A stretch of DNA of 64,000 nt, from NCBI RefSeq assembly GCF_014207255.1, contig NZ_JACHCZ010000001.1, positions 980,592-1,044,591 of the forward strand. Reading direction: 5' to 3'. The DNA comes from Pseudomonas sp. JAI120 (GTDB lineage: Bacteria > Pseudomonadota > Gammaproteobacteria > Pseudomonadales > Pseudomonadaceae). Numbering within the stretch: position 1 is the stretch's first letter; each line of letters opens with the position of its first letter. Below the pieces are notes generated by a model that saw only the letters and a program-made list of their open reading frames with translations, did no database searches and was not told where the DNA came from. The position numbers and the translations under genes are program-made. Below are positions 8,708 to 17,126 of this stretch, piece by piece.

Positions 8708-9490
8708 ATGAACAGTCTTTCGCCCTTGTTTCGCCGCCTTGCCTTCGGTGTGTGCGCCACACTCTGCGTCAGCACCGCGCACGCAGAAAGTGCGTCCACG
8801 TACAAAGTCGGTGCAACCGCCAGTGGGTCGCCGTTCACCTTCCTCGATATCAAGACCAACAGCATCCAGGGCGTGATGGTCGACGTCGCCGAGGCCGTGG
8901 GCAAGGCCGGCGGCTTTACCAGCCAGATCGAACAGACCAACTTCGCCGCGCTGATCCCCTCCCTCACCTCCGGCAAGCTCGACTTCATTTCCGCCGGCAT
9001 GCTCAAGACCGAAGAGCGCACCAAGGTCGTCGACTTCAGCGCCCCGGTGTACGCCTACGGTGAGGGCCTGATCATCAATGCCGACGACAGCGCCGCCTAC
9101 CCCGACCTCACGCCGCTCAAGGATCAGGTGGTCGGCGTACAGGCCGGCACGGTGTTCTACGACCAACTGAACAAGCTGGGGATCTTCAAGGAGATCCGCA
9201 CCTATGACTCCATCGGCGAGATGGTCCGCGACCTGTCCCTGGGGCGCATCAAGGCGGCGGTCGGCGACCAGCCGGTGGTGGCCTACCAGATTCGCCAGAA
9301 ACTGTTCAAAGGCGTGAAGCTCGCCCCCGACTACCAGCCCACCAACGTCGGCGAAGTCTGCCTGGTGGTACGCAAAGGCGATGCGCAAACCCTCGGGCGC
9401 CTGAACACCGCCATCGCCAGCATCAAGGCCGACGGCACCCTGGACAGCATCCTCAAGAAGTGGGGACTTGATACCCAGGTGCGCCCATGA
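8708..9490 (+). CDS. Amino-acid-type ABC transporter substrate-binding protein
   Basis: A 260-residue periplasmic protein of the SBP_bac_3 (polar amino acid) family. It has a signal peptide ending in STAHAES (cleavage after AHA), then the family motifs TYKVGATASGSPFTF, GVMVDVAEAV, FISAGMLKTEERTKVVDFS and VGVQAGTVFYDQL. ATG 8708 follows CTGGAG at 8695-8700. The gene overlaps the permease by 4 bp (ATGA). It is first in a four-gene coupled operon. Confidence 0.92.
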   Translation: MNSLSPLFRRLAFGVCATLCVSTAHAESASTYKVGATASGSPFTFLDIKTNSIQGVMVDVAEAVGKAGGFTSQIEQTNFAALIPSLTSGKLDFISAGMLKTEERTKVVDFSAPVYAYGEGLIINADDSAAYPDLTPLKDQVVGVQAGTVFYDQLNKLGIFKEIRTYDSIGEMVRDLSLGRIKAAVGDQPVVAYQIRQKLFKGVKLAPDYQPTNVGEVCLVVRKGDAQTLGRLNTAIASIKADGTLDSILKKWGLDTQVRP

Positions 9491-10155
9491 ACCCGGCCGA
9501 GTTCCTGCAAAACGCCCAGGACTTCCTGCCGATTCTGCTGCAGGGCGCCTGGGTGACGATCCAGATCACCGCGCTGTCGTTCCTGCTCAGCAGTGCGATC
9601 GGCCTGGTGCTGGCGCTGCTCAAGCTGTCGCCGATTCGCACGCTGTCATGGGTGGCCAGCACCATCATCAACGTGATCCGTGGCCTGCCGATCATCGTGC
9701 AGCTGTTCTACATCTACTTCGTGCTGCCGGACATGGGCGTACACCTCACGGCGTTCTACGCCGGGGTGATCGGCATGGGCATCGCCTACTCGGCATACCA
9801 GGCCGAGAACTTCCGCACCGGCATCATCGCCGTGGAACAGGGGCAGCGTGAAGCCGCCGAAGCCCTGGGCATGCGCTCGGCGCTGATGATGCGCCGGGTG
9901 ATCCTGCCCCAGGCGTTTCGCATCGCCCTGCCGCCCTACGGCAACACCCTGGTAATGATGCTCAAGGATTCGTCCCTGGTGTCCACCATCACCGTCGCCG
10001 AGATGACCCGCCAAGGCCAACTGATCGCCTCGTCGACCTTCCAGAACATGACCGTCTACACCCTGGTCGCCCTGCTCTACCTGCTGATGAGCCTGCCGCT
10101 GGTGTATGGCCTGCGTCGTATGGAGCAGCACTTGGGGCGGAGGAAAAAAGCATGA
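9487..10155 (+). CDS. Amino-acid-type ABC transporter permease
   Basis: A 222-residue HisM/GlnP-type permease with about five transmembrane helices and the EAA motif [21 protein letters not shown]. Overlaps of ATGA at both ends couple it to its neighbours. Only one permease gene is present, implying a homodimeric channel, whereas His/Arg-type systems often use two. Confidence 0.92.
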   Translation: MNPAEFLQNAQDFLPILLQGAWVTIQITALSFLLSSAIGLVLALLKLSPIRTLSWVASTIINVIRGLPIIVQLFYIYFVLPDMGVHLTAFYAGVIGMGIAYSAYQAENFRTGIIAVEQGQREAAEALGMRSALMMRRVILPQAFRIALPPYGNTLVMMLKDSSLVSTITVAEMTRQGQLIASSTFQNMTVYTLVALLYLLMSLPLVYGLRRMEQHLGRRKKA

Positions 10156-10904
10156 TCGAGATTCGTCAGTTGCAAAAACATTACGGCAGCCACCGCGTCC
10201 TGCACGGCGTCGACCTCGACGTGGCCAAGGGCGAAGTGGTGTGCCTGATCGGCCCCTCGGGCTCGGGCAAATCCACCCTGCTGCGCTGCATCAACGCGCT
10301 GGAAGCCTACGATGGCGGCCACATCAACGTGTTCGGCGAAACCGTGCAACGCGGCAGCAAAACCGTGCACGTGTTGCGCAGCCGCATGGGCATGGTGTTT
10401 CAGCGCTTCAACCTGTTCCCCCACCGCACCGTGCTGGAAAACGTGATGGAAGGTCCGGTGTACGTCAAAGGCGAACCGCTCAAGCAGGCCCGCGAAGAGG
10501 CCCTCGTGTTGCTGGACAAGGTGGGCCTGAGCGCCAAGGTCGACGCCTACCCCGAACAGCTCTCCGGCGGCCAGCAGCAACGCGTAGCCATCGCCCGCGC
10601 TCTGGCGATGAAACCTGAAGCCATGCTGTTCGACGAACCCACCTCGGCCCTCGACCCGGAACTGGTGGGCGATGTCCTGGCGGTAATGCGCACCCTGGCC
10701 GACGAAGGCATGACCATGATCGTGGTCACCCACGAAATGGGCTTTGCCCGCGAAGTGGCCGACCGCGTGTGCTTCCTGCATGGCGGGCACATCGTCGAGA
10801 GCGGCCCGGCCGAGCAGGTGCTGGGCGATCCACAGCATGCACGTACCCAGGACTTCCTGCGGCGCGTGCTGCACCCCACTGGCAATACGCGGAGCCTGTC
10901 ATGA
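10152..10904 (+). CDS. Amino-acid-type ABC transporter ATP-binding protein
   Basis: A 250-residue GlnQ/HisP-type ATPase: Walker [10 protein letters not shown] near residue 35, Q-loop MVFQRFNLF, signature LSGGQQQR, Walker [14 protein letters not shown]-loop VVTHEMG. It starts at ATG 10152 inside the permease stop and ends overlapping the oxidase start. It powers import of the ligand bound by the 8708 product. Confidence 0.94.
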   Translation: MIEIRQLQKHYGSHRVLHGVDLDVAKGEVVCLIGPSGSGKSTLLRCINALEAYDGGHINVFGETVQRGSKTVHVLRSRMGMVFQRFNLFPHRTVLENVMEGPVYVKGEPLKQAREEALVLLDKVGLSAKVDAYPEQLSGGQQQRVAIARALAMKPEAMLFDEPTSALDPELVGDVLAVMRTLADEGMTMIVVTHEMGFAREVADRVCFLHGGHIVESGPAEQVLGDPQHARTQDFLRRVLHPTGNTRSLS

Positions 10905-12169
10905 AATCATTGTGGTCGGCGACGGCGCCCTCCGTGGTGCCGACGCCTGCGCTGGGTGAGTCGGTGAAAGTGGATGTGGCGATTGTCGGCGCAGGGTATA
11001 CCGGCCTGTCGACAGCCCTGCATCTGGCCGAACGCGGGGTCAGCGTGTGCGTGCTGGAAGCCAATGAGCCCGGCTGGGGCGCATCGGGACGCAATGGTGG
11101 GCAGGTCAACCCGACGCTCAAGTACGACCCGGAGCAACTGGTGCAGATGTATGGGCCGGAGCAGGCCGAGCCGTTGATCTCGACAGTGTCGAACTCGGCG
11201 GACCTGGTGTTCACGTTGATCGACAGGCACGGCATTGATTGCGCGCCGGTGCGCAAAGGCTGGATGCAGGTGTCGTACACTCAAAAGGGCGTGGCCGGCC
11301 TGCATGCGCGAGCCGAGCAATGGGCGCGGCGCGGCGTGCCGGTGCAGCGCCTGGATGCGGTGGCGGTGGCATCGCGCATGGGCAGTGAGGCATTCGCCGG
11401 CGGCTGGCTGGATGGCCGCGCCGGGGCGATTCAGCCGCTGGCGTATGCCCGTGGGCTGGTCGGCGCGGCGTTGGCGGCGGGTGTTCGGATTCACGGTCAC
11501 AGCGCAGTGACAGGGTTACAGCGCCAGGGCCCGGGATGGCAACTGCAGACCGCTGGTGGTGCGCAGGTGATGGCCGATCAAGTGGTGCTGGCCACCAATG
11601 GCTACAGCGGCAGCCTGTGGCCGGGCATGGCGCAGAGCATCCTTGCGGCGAACAGTTTTATCGTCGCCACCAAACCGCTGCGTGGGCGAGCGGCAGAGAA
11701 CATCCTGCCGGGACAGGAAACCGTGTCCACCGCACAACGGCTGCTGCTGTACTTTCGCAAAGACAGTCATGGACGCTTACTGATGGGCGGACGCGGGTTG
11801 TTCAACGACCCCACGTCACCGGCCGATTTTGCCCACCTGGAGCGATCCCTGGCACTGCTCTTTCCGCAATTGGGCCCGCTGGAGTTTGAGTACCGCTGGG
11901 CCGGGCGTATCGCAATCACACGGAACTTCATGCCCCATGTCCACGAACCGGCACCGGGGCTGACCTTGGCGCTGGGCTGCAATGGCCGCGGTATCGCATT
12001 ATGTACCAGCCTGGGGCAGCAACTGGCCGGGCGGTTGTGCAACAGCCAGGCTGAATTTTCCTACCCGGTCACGCCGCTGCAACGCTTGCCGATGCACGGG
12101 TTGCAGCGGTTTTACATTGGTGCGGGGGTGGCTTGGTACAGCTTGTTGGATCGGCTCAATATCAGCTGA
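10901..12169 (+). CDS. FAD-dependent amine/amino-acid oxidase (DAO family)
   Basis: A 422-residue flavoprotein. The FAD-binding motif is [23 protein letters not shown], followed by the DAO-family [14 protein letters not shown] segment, as in gamma-glutamylputrescine oxidase (PuuB)-like enzymes; a C-terminal GCNGRGIA loop contacts FAD. It is translationally coupled (ATGA) to the importer ATPase, so it probably oxidises the imported amine or amino acid, giving aldehyde or keto acid, ammonia or amine and H2O2. A weak hairpin (12226-12233 with 12261-12268) lies downstream. Confidence 0.85.
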   Translation: MKSLWSATAPSVVPTPALGESVKVDVAIVGAGYTGLSTALHLAERGVSVCVLEANEPGWGASGRNGGQVNPTLKYDPEQLVQMYGPEQAEPLISTVSNSADLVFTLIDRHGIDCAPVRKGWMQVSYTQKGVAGLHARAEQWARRGVPVQRLDAVAVASRMGSEAFAGGWLDGRAGAIQPLAYARGLVGAALAAGVRIHGHSAVTGLQRQGPGWQLQTAGGAQVMADQVVLATNGYSGSLWPGMAQSILAANSFIVATKPLRGRAAENILPGQETVSTAQRLLLYFRKDSHGRLLMGGRGLFNDPTSPADFAHLERSLALLFPQLGPLEFEYRWAGRIAITRNFMPHVHEPAPGLTLALGCNGRGIALCTSLGQQLAGRLCNSQAEFSYPVTPLQRLPMHGLQRFYIGAGVAWYSLLDRLNIS

Positions 12170-12301
12170 GTCCTAATTGCAGGGGCGCTGAAACCCGTTA
12201 TCCCTCACAGGTCCTTTGGTACGCAAAACCCGCTAGGCTTAGCCATGGACTGGCTGACCTGCGGGTTTGCTGTCTATTCATCCTGTGGGAAAGGCATGCT
12301 C

Positions 12302-13066
12302 ATGCAACTCGACAACACTCGCACTGCCCGTGTCATCGGGCTGGTGTACAGCACCTGCTGCTATTTTGCGTTCCTGTTCACGTGCTTATATTTGATCGGC
12401 TTCGTCGGCAGCGTGGCGGTGCCCAAGAACATCAACGATGGCCCCCTCCTCGCTTGGCCAGTCGCCGTGCTGATCAACTGCGCGCTGATCCTGCTGTTCG
12501 GTGTCCAGCACACGGCCATGGCGCGCAAAGGCTTCAAGCAGTGGCTGGCGGCATTCATGCCTGCGCCGGTTGAACGTTCCACGTATGTACTGCTCAGCAG
12601 CCTGGTGCTTGGGTTGATCTTCTGGCTATGGCAACCCATCACGCTCACGGTGTGGGAGGTCGAAGGGACCTGGGCCAAGGCCCTGTTGATCGGCTTGTTC
12701 TGGATGGGCTGGGGTATCGCGCTACTGTCGACCTTCCTGATCAATCACTTCGAGCTGTTCGGACTCAAGCAAGCCTTTGACCGTTGGCGCGACACTGCAC
12801 AGAAAGCCCCCGTCTTCACAACACCACTGTTCTACACGATCGTGCGCCACCCGCTGTACCTGGGCTTCCTGATCGCCTTTTGGGCAACGCCGTACATGAC
12901 GGCCGGGCACCTGCTATTTGCGACAGGAATGACGGTTTACCTCTTCATTGGCGCCGGCTTTGAAGAAAAGGATCTGGTGGCATTGTTTGGAGAGCGGTAT
13001 CGGCGATACCAGCAGGAGGTGGGCATGATTTTGCCGTGGTCGAAGTCACGCAAAAAAGGATGCTGA
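12302..13066 (+). CDS. mddA: Methanethiol S-methyltransferase-like integral membrane protein (NnrU/ICMT fold)
   Basis: A 254-residue protein with about six transmembrane helices and the C-terminal methyltransferase signature of the isoprenylcysteine methyltransferase/NnrU superfamily (VRHPLYLGFLIAFWATP, then EEKDLVALFGERYRRY). The N terminus (LVYSTCCYFAFL, GFVGSVAVPKNINDGP) resembles MddA, which methylates methanethiol to dimethyl sulfide. ATG 12302 is preferred because GGGAAAGG ends 7 bp upstream; ATG 12296 would leave only one base of spacing. It appears to be a single-gene unit. Superfamily membership is firm; the MddA assignment is from memory of the family. Confidence 0.65.
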   Translation: MQLDNTRTARVIGLVYSTCCYFAFLFTCLYLIGFVGSVAVPKNINDGPLLAWPVAVLINCALILLFGVQHTAMARKGFKQWLAAFMPAPVERSTYVLLSSLVLGLIFWLWQPITLTVWEVEGTWAKALLIGLFWMGWGIALLSTFLINHFELFGLKQAFDRWRDTAQKAPVFTTPLFYTIVRHPLYLGFLIAFWATPYMTAGHLLFATGMTVYLFIGAGFEEKDLVALFGERYRRYQQEVGMILPWSKSRKKGC

Positions 13067-13076
13067 CTAGCCGTTT

Positions 13077-13104
13077 GTGGCGAGGGAGCTTGCTTCCTCG
13101 CCAC
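13077..13104. repeat. REP hairpin downstream of the mddA-like gene
   Basis: GTGGCGAGGGAGC and GCTTCCTCGCCAC form a nearly perfect stem with a TT loop. It belongs to the GTGGCGAG class of Pseudomonas REPs and may also act as a 3' stem for the gene. Confidence 0.7.
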
Positions 13105-13302
13105 AGGATGTAGCGTCTGGCCATGAGCCCCCTAGGACTTATCCCACGACTGTTTCAGGTTGTCGCTCGGAACTTCCCTGACTAACCTCTCCGCCGTCGC
13201 TGCCAATTCAGCGGCCGGATTTGACCGTCCGACCTTGTTAACGAGCTGCTACGCCCTGCACCTATCCCAGGCGTTTTTTTTGTGCCTGAGGTATCGTGTC
13301 GC

Positions 13303-13427
13303 GGCAGTTGTGCGCGGGATACCTTCGGGTATGCCGGGTTCGTTGACAACCGGTCGGTCAACCCGCGTACAGCTGCCACCCTCTTCGTTTGACCGCGAAC
13401 GCTGGCGGCTCCACTTGTCGACGGAGC
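13303..13427 (+). ncRNA. Structured leader RNA of the DUF6124 gene (candidate cis-regulator)
   Basis: A 16-bp stem joins 13303-13318 (GGCAGTTGTGCGCGGG) to 13362-13377 (CCCGCGTACAGCTGCC) with two G-U pairs. It encloses a UUCG-capped hairpin (about 13317-13334) and a second hairpin GTTGAC/GTCAAC (13342-13347 with 13356-13361). Downstream, GGCTCC (13407-13412) can pair with the ribosome-binding site GGAGC (13423-13427), while GCTGCCA (13372-13378) can instead pair with TGGCGGC (13403-13409). The last two pairings exclude each other, the logic of a translational switch. A U-loop hairpin (CAGGC/GCCTG, 13268-13287) lies just upstream. The rest of 13105-13302 shows nothing I can assign. Confidence 0.5.
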
Positions 13428-13433
13428 TTCACC

Positions 13434-13673
13434 ATGATTAAAGACAGCCCCAATCCCCCAGAAAAACTCTTCACCGTGCGCCCCAACCTGGGCACGGAAA
13501 CCCTGCTGGTCAACGCGTCCCAGGATCTATCCTCCATCACCGACATCGCCACTCACCTGGCCTTTGAAGTCGACGGTACGCAACGCAATGTAGCGTTGGG
13601 CATCTGCCGAATGCTGGAAGGTGTGCAACTGTTGGTGGACAAAGCATTGGATGACGCCCATCCAGCGGCATGA
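13434..13673 (+). CDS. DUF6124 (formerly DUF3077-type) small protein
   Basis: A 79-residue soluble protein (MIKDSPNPPEKLFTVRPNLG). Its central ETLLVNASQDLSSITDIATHLAFEVDGTQR is typical of the small Pseudomonas-restricted family DUF6124, whose function is unknown. The ribosome-binding site GGAG at 13423-13426 is 7 bp before ATG 13434 and lies inside the proposed leader switch. It is a monocistronic gene followed by a strong hairpin. Confidence 0.8.
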   Translation: MIKDSPNPPEKLFTVRPNLGTETLLVNASQDLSSITDIATHLAFEVDGTQRNVALGICRMLEGVQLLVDKALDDAHPAA

Positions 13674-13682
13674 CACTCAGAT

Positions 13683-13710
13683 GATCGTTCCCATGCGCGT
13701 GGGAACGATC
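13683..13710. terminator. Hairpin between convergent genes
   Basis: GATCGTTCCCA and TGGGAACGATC form a perfect 11-bp stem with a TGCGCG loop, ending exactly at the glutaminase stop codon. It lacks a long U-tract, so it may be a repeat-derived stem serving both convergent genes. Confidence 0.5.
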
Positions 13711-14619
13711 TCAAAACACCGACCACCCAATCCGCTCACTCAACAACTCCAACGCCTTGATCCCCGCCAGCGAGTTGCCCGCCGCGTTCAACTCCGGCGA
13801 CCACACGCACACCGTAAACTGCCCCGGCACCACCGCGACAATGCCGCCGCCCACACCGCTCTTGCCCGGCAAGCCCACGCGATAGGCAAAATTGCCCGCC
13901 TCGTCATACAGCCCGCTGGTGGCCATGATCGAGTTGACTTGCTTGGTCTGCCGCGCGGTAAGGATCTGTTCGCCGCTGTGGGCACTGGTGCCCTCGTTGG
14001 CCAGGAAGCTGAACGCCTTGGCCAGGTCCAGGCAGCTCATCTGCAGGGCGCAGTAGTTGAAGTAGCTGTGCAGCACCGCATCCACTTCGTTGTGGAAGTT
14101 GCCGAAGGACTTCATCAGGTAGGCCATGGCCGCATTGCGTGCGCCGTGCTGGGCTTCGGAGTCGGCGACGACGCTGTTGACCAGGATCTGCGGGTTGCCC
14201 GACAGGCGCCGCACGAAGTCGCGCATCGACAGGATCGGCACGGCAAAGCGTGATTGGTTGATGTCGCAGATCACCAGCGCGCCGGCATTGATGAAGGGGT
14301 TACGCGGGCGGCCGCGTTCGAATTCCAGTTGCACCAACGAGTTGAACGGTTGCCCCGAAGGCTCGTGCCCCAGGCGTTCCCAGATGGTTTCACCGCCGTG
14401 GTCGATGGCCTGCACCAGGCTGAACACCTTGGAAATGCTCTGCACCGAGAACAGCGTATCGGCGTCACCGGCGCGGTAGGCCGAGCCGTCATTGCCGTAC
14501 ACCGCGATGCCCAGCTGGTTGGCCGGTACATCGGCCAGCGCGGGAATGTAGTCGGCGACTTTGCCGAGGCCGATCAGGGGGCGCACTTCGTCGAGGATCG
14601 ACTCCAGCAGCGCCTGCAT
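13711..14619 (-). CDS. glsA: Glutaminase
   Basis: A 302-residue serine-dependent glutaminase (beta-lactamase-like fold) that converts glutamine to glutamate and ammonia. The catalytic Ser-x-x-Lys is in [12 protein letters not shown], and GAFINAGA-like ([13 protein letters not shown]), YNYCAL-like (YFNYCALQ) and [12 protein letters not shown] motifs follow. ATG 14619 ([17 protein letters not shown]) has AGGACA upstream; an alternative ATG at 14634 would add five residues. The next minus-strand gene upstream is 55 bp away. Confidence 0.95.
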   Translation of the reverse strand: MQALLESILDEVRPLIGLGKVADYIPALADVPANQLGIAVYGNDGSAYRAGDADTLFSVQSISKVFSLVQAIDHGGETIWERLGHEPSGQPFNSLVQLEFERGRPRNPFINAGALVICDINQSRFAVPILSMRDFVRRLSGNPQILVNSVVADSEAQHGARNAAMAYLMKSFGNFHNEVDAVLHSYFNYCALQMSCLDLAKAFSFLANEGTSAHSGEQILTARQTKQVNSIMATSGLYDEAGNFAYRVGLPGKSGVGGGIVAVVPGQFTVCVWSPELNAAGNSLAGIKALELLSERIGWSVF

Positions 14620-14674
14620 GTCTTGTCCTGTCATCTGTCTTTGAATCGGTGGAAAGCGGGGTGCGGAGGATACT

Positions 14675-15019
14675 TCAATGGGCGCGGAAGCCCCACACAA
14701 TCTCCACCACCCGCTCGGCCACCACCAGATAAACCAGGATCAGCAACAGCTGCAAGGCCAGGTGATAACGCAGCTTGGCCAACCGGCGAATGCCATCGCT
14801 GACGTTCAACAGCATCAGCACTGTCGACAGAATGATCAGTCCCCACCCCGCCACGCTGGAAGCAAACACCCCGATAAACAGGTCCTGCTGCCCCACGAGG
14901 GTATTGGTGCCCGCCGCAAACAACAGCGCGCACACCAGCAGGTTTTTGACGTTGTCGAAGATCTGCGTGCTCAGGTCGTTTTCCAGCAGGGCCACATACC
15001 GCTTCCATAACGTGCGCAT
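14675..15019 (-). CDS. Small integral membrane protein of unknown function
   Basis: A 114-residue protein with about three hydrophobic segments ([43 protein letters not shown]) between short charged loops. I do not recognise a named family. It lies upstream of and on the same strand as glutaminase with a 55-bp gap, and is divergent from the lipoprotein gene. Codon use is like its neighbours, so I treat it as real. Confidence 0.7.
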   Translation of the reverse strand: MRTLWKRYVALLENDLSTQIFDNVKNLLVCALLFAAGTNTLVGQQDLFIGVFASSVAGWGLIILSTVLMLLNVSDGIRRLAKLRYHLALQLLLILVYLVVAERVVEIVWGFRAH

Positions 15020-15110
15020 GAGTCATTACCGGTTAGGGATCGCTCGTCAATCAAAGTAGTCCATATGCCCGTACACTGCACCGCTGCGCTTACTCCACGA
15101 GGACTTTTGC

Positions 15111-15446
15111 ATGAAATTGATGATTGGCCTGGCCGCTTTACTGCTGGTATCGGCCTGTACCACGACCCCACCCGCCCAGGACGCTGCGGCGTCCACCTGC
15201 CTGGCAGGCGGCGGTACCATGAAGCAAGTCGGCAAGCTGCAGAGCTGGAAATGCATCACGCCGTACAAGGATGCGGGCAAGGCATGTACCGATTCGAGCC
15301 AGTGTGAAGGCGAGTGCCAGACCAGTGTCACCACCCAGTCCGGCAACGGCCCTGTGACCGGCGCGTGCCAGGTGGATAACGGCCACTTCGGCTGCTCGGC
15401 GACGGTGGAGAAAGGCAAGCTCGGCCGAGCGATCTGCGTGGACTGA
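15111..15446 (+). CDS. Small cysteine-rich lipoprotein
   Basis: A 111-residue lipoprotein. The signal peptide MKLMIGLAALLLVSAC carries the lipobox LVSAC, and an Ala/Thr/Pro linker follows. The mature domain has eight further cysteines, including CTDSSQCEGEC, which resembles the small disulfide-knotted domain of bacterial secreted proteins. ATG 15111 has a nearby GAGGA. It probably sits in the outer membrane; function is unknown. Confidence 0.8.
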   Translation: MKLMIGLAALLLVSACTTTPPAQDAAASTCLAGGGTMKQVGKLQSWKCITPYKDAGKACTDSSQCEGECQTSVTTQSGNGPVTGACQVDNGHFGCSATVEKGKLGRAICVD

Positions 15447-15464
15447 GTCACACCACCGAACCTA

Positions 15465-15604
15465 TTCGGCGCGCGGGGCCAGGAAACCGTGCGCATCGGT
15501 CACCAGAAATCCTCCACGCTGATCACCCTGCCGATGCATTCTTCAAGGCGGGGTTGTTGCCGAAGGCGGTGGATGCCAAGGATGTACAGACCTGGCGGCC
15601 TTGA
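15465..15604 (+). pseudogene. Remnant of an aliphatic-sulfonate-type ABC binding protein
   Basis: Two pieces of a SsuA-like binding protein are fused by an internal deletion. Positions 15465-15530 read as FGARGQETVRIGHQKSSTLI and a few more residues (the start of the mature domain). After a frame change at about 15531, 15532-15604 read as DAFFKAGLLPKAVDAKDV plus QTWRP and a stop, the usual C terminus of this family. About 250 internal codons are missing. A lone REP half (15611-15628) follows. Confidence 0.7.
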
Positions 15605-15645
15605 AGGCTTGCACCGCCCCTCCCACAGTTGGTTTGCATATGACG

Positions 15646-17121
15646 TTAGAAGAGTGTGCGGGCCAGAGCCTTTTTCCACTCTGCGTAGCGCCCGGCCATC
15701 GCCGGATCCTCCTGCGGCTCAAAGCGCTCGCGCTGGCGCTCCAACTGCCCCAGCGCCGTATCACTCGCCCACAGCCCCAACGCTCGTCCCGCCAGGTGCG
15801 CTGCGCCCAATGCCGACACCTCCGGCGACAGGCTGCGCACCACCGGGCGTTGCAGCAGGTTGGCGAGGAACTGCATCAGCCAGCGGTTGCGCGTGGCGCC
15901 GCCATCCACCCACAGTTCCTTGAGCGGGCTGCCGATGTCTTGCTGCATGGCTTCGAACACATCGCGAATCTGATAGCCGATGGATTCCAGCGACGCGCGC
16001 AGGATGTGCGCGCCGGACGTGGCTTCGGTCAACCCGCAGATCAGCCCACGGGCGTCGGCCTTCCAGTGCGGTGCGCCGAGGCCGGACAGCGCCGGTACAA
16101 AGTACACGCCGCCGTTATCCGGCAGTTGCGCGGCCTGTTCGGTCAAGGCGTCCAGGGACTCCCCGGCCACCAGGCGCGACGCCCACTGCACGGCAGCGCC
16201 GGTATGGACGATATTGCCTTCCATGCCGAAGGTGGGTTGGCTGCCGTCATGCCAGGCCAGGGTGGTCGACAGGCCATGGGTGGAGGCAATCGGCCCACTC
16301 ATGGGCGTCATCAAGGACGAACCGGTGCCGAGGGTGGCCTTGACCAACCCCGGCGCAAAACCGCCCTGCCCGTACAGCGCCGCATGGGAATCGCCGATCA
16401 TCGACATCACCGGGATACCGGCGGGCAAGCCGCCCACGGCGACCGTTTCGGCGAAGAACCCGGCGCTCGGCTGGATCGGTGCCAGGGCCGCAGCAGGAAT
16501 GCCGAACAGCGCCAAAAGCTCAGGATCCCAGGCACAGGTATGTAGGTTGAACAGTTGGGTGCGCGCGGCGTTGGAATAGTCGGTGGCAAACACCTGGCCG
16601 CCGCTGAGTTGCCACAACAGCCAGCTGTCGACCGTGCCCAGGCAGATATCGCCCGCAGCAGCGCGGGCGTGGCCATCCTCAAGGTGATCGAGAATCCAGC
16701 GGAATTTGCCCGCCGAGAACATCGGGTCCAACGCCAGCCCGGTCTTTGCCAGGATCAGCGCTTCATGGCCCTGCTCATGCAGTTGCGTGCACAACGCCGT
16801 AGAGCGTCGGCATTGCCAACTGATGCACGGCGACAATGGTTCACCGGTATGCCTATCCCAAGCCACCACCGATTCACGCTGGTTGCTGATCGCGAGCGCA
16901 GTGATCGGACGATCCACCTGGGCCAGGCATTCTTCAATCGCCGCCAATGTGTTTTGCCAGATCAGCGACGGGTCCTGCTCGGAAAACCCGGCCTGGGGAT
17001 GGCGGATGCTCAAGGGCCGCGAACCGCGCGCTATTACCTGGCCAAGTTCGTTGACCAGGACTGCCTTGGCGTTGCTGGTGCCTTCATCTATCGCAAGGAT
17101 CAGCGGGGTGTTGTTATTCAT
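15646..17121 (-). CDS. FGGY-family carbohydrate kinase
   Basis: A 491-residue kinase of the glycerol/xylulokinase family. The first phosphate loop is LAIDEGTSNAKAVLV, the central region has ATDYSNAARTQLF and IGDSHAALYGQGG, and the second ATP loop includes WVDGGATRNRWLMQFLANLL. It should phosphorylate the ketose produced by the SDRs of the divergent operon. ATG 17121 has GGTGA 5 bp upstream; GTG 17130, overlapping the transketolase stop, is an alternative. It is last in a three-gene transcript with the split transketolase. Confidence 0.9.
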   Translation of the reverse strand: MNNNTPLILAIDEGTSNAKAVLVNELGQVIARGSRPLSIRHPQAGFSEQDPSLIWQNTLAAIEECLAQVDRPITALAISNQRESVVAWDRHTGEPLSPCISWQCRRSTALCTQLHEQGHEALILAKTGLALDPMFSAGKFRWILDHLEDGHARAAAGDICLGTVDSWLLWQLSGGQVFATDYSNAARTQLFNLHTCAWDPELLALFGIPAAALAPIQPSAGFFAETVAVGGLPAGIPVMSMIGDSHAALYGQGGFAPGLVKATLGTGSSLMTPMSGPIASTHGLSTTLAWHDGSQPTFGMEGNIVHTGAAVQWASRLVAGESLDALTEQAAQLPDNGGVYFVPALSGLGAPHWKADARGLICGLTEATSGAHILRASLESIGYQIRDVFEAMQQDIGSPLKELWVDGGATRNRWLMQFLANLLQRPVVRSLSPEVSALGAAHLAGRALGLWASDTALGQLERQRERFEPQEDPAMAGRYAEWKKALARTLF

Positions 17122-17126
17122 TGAGT

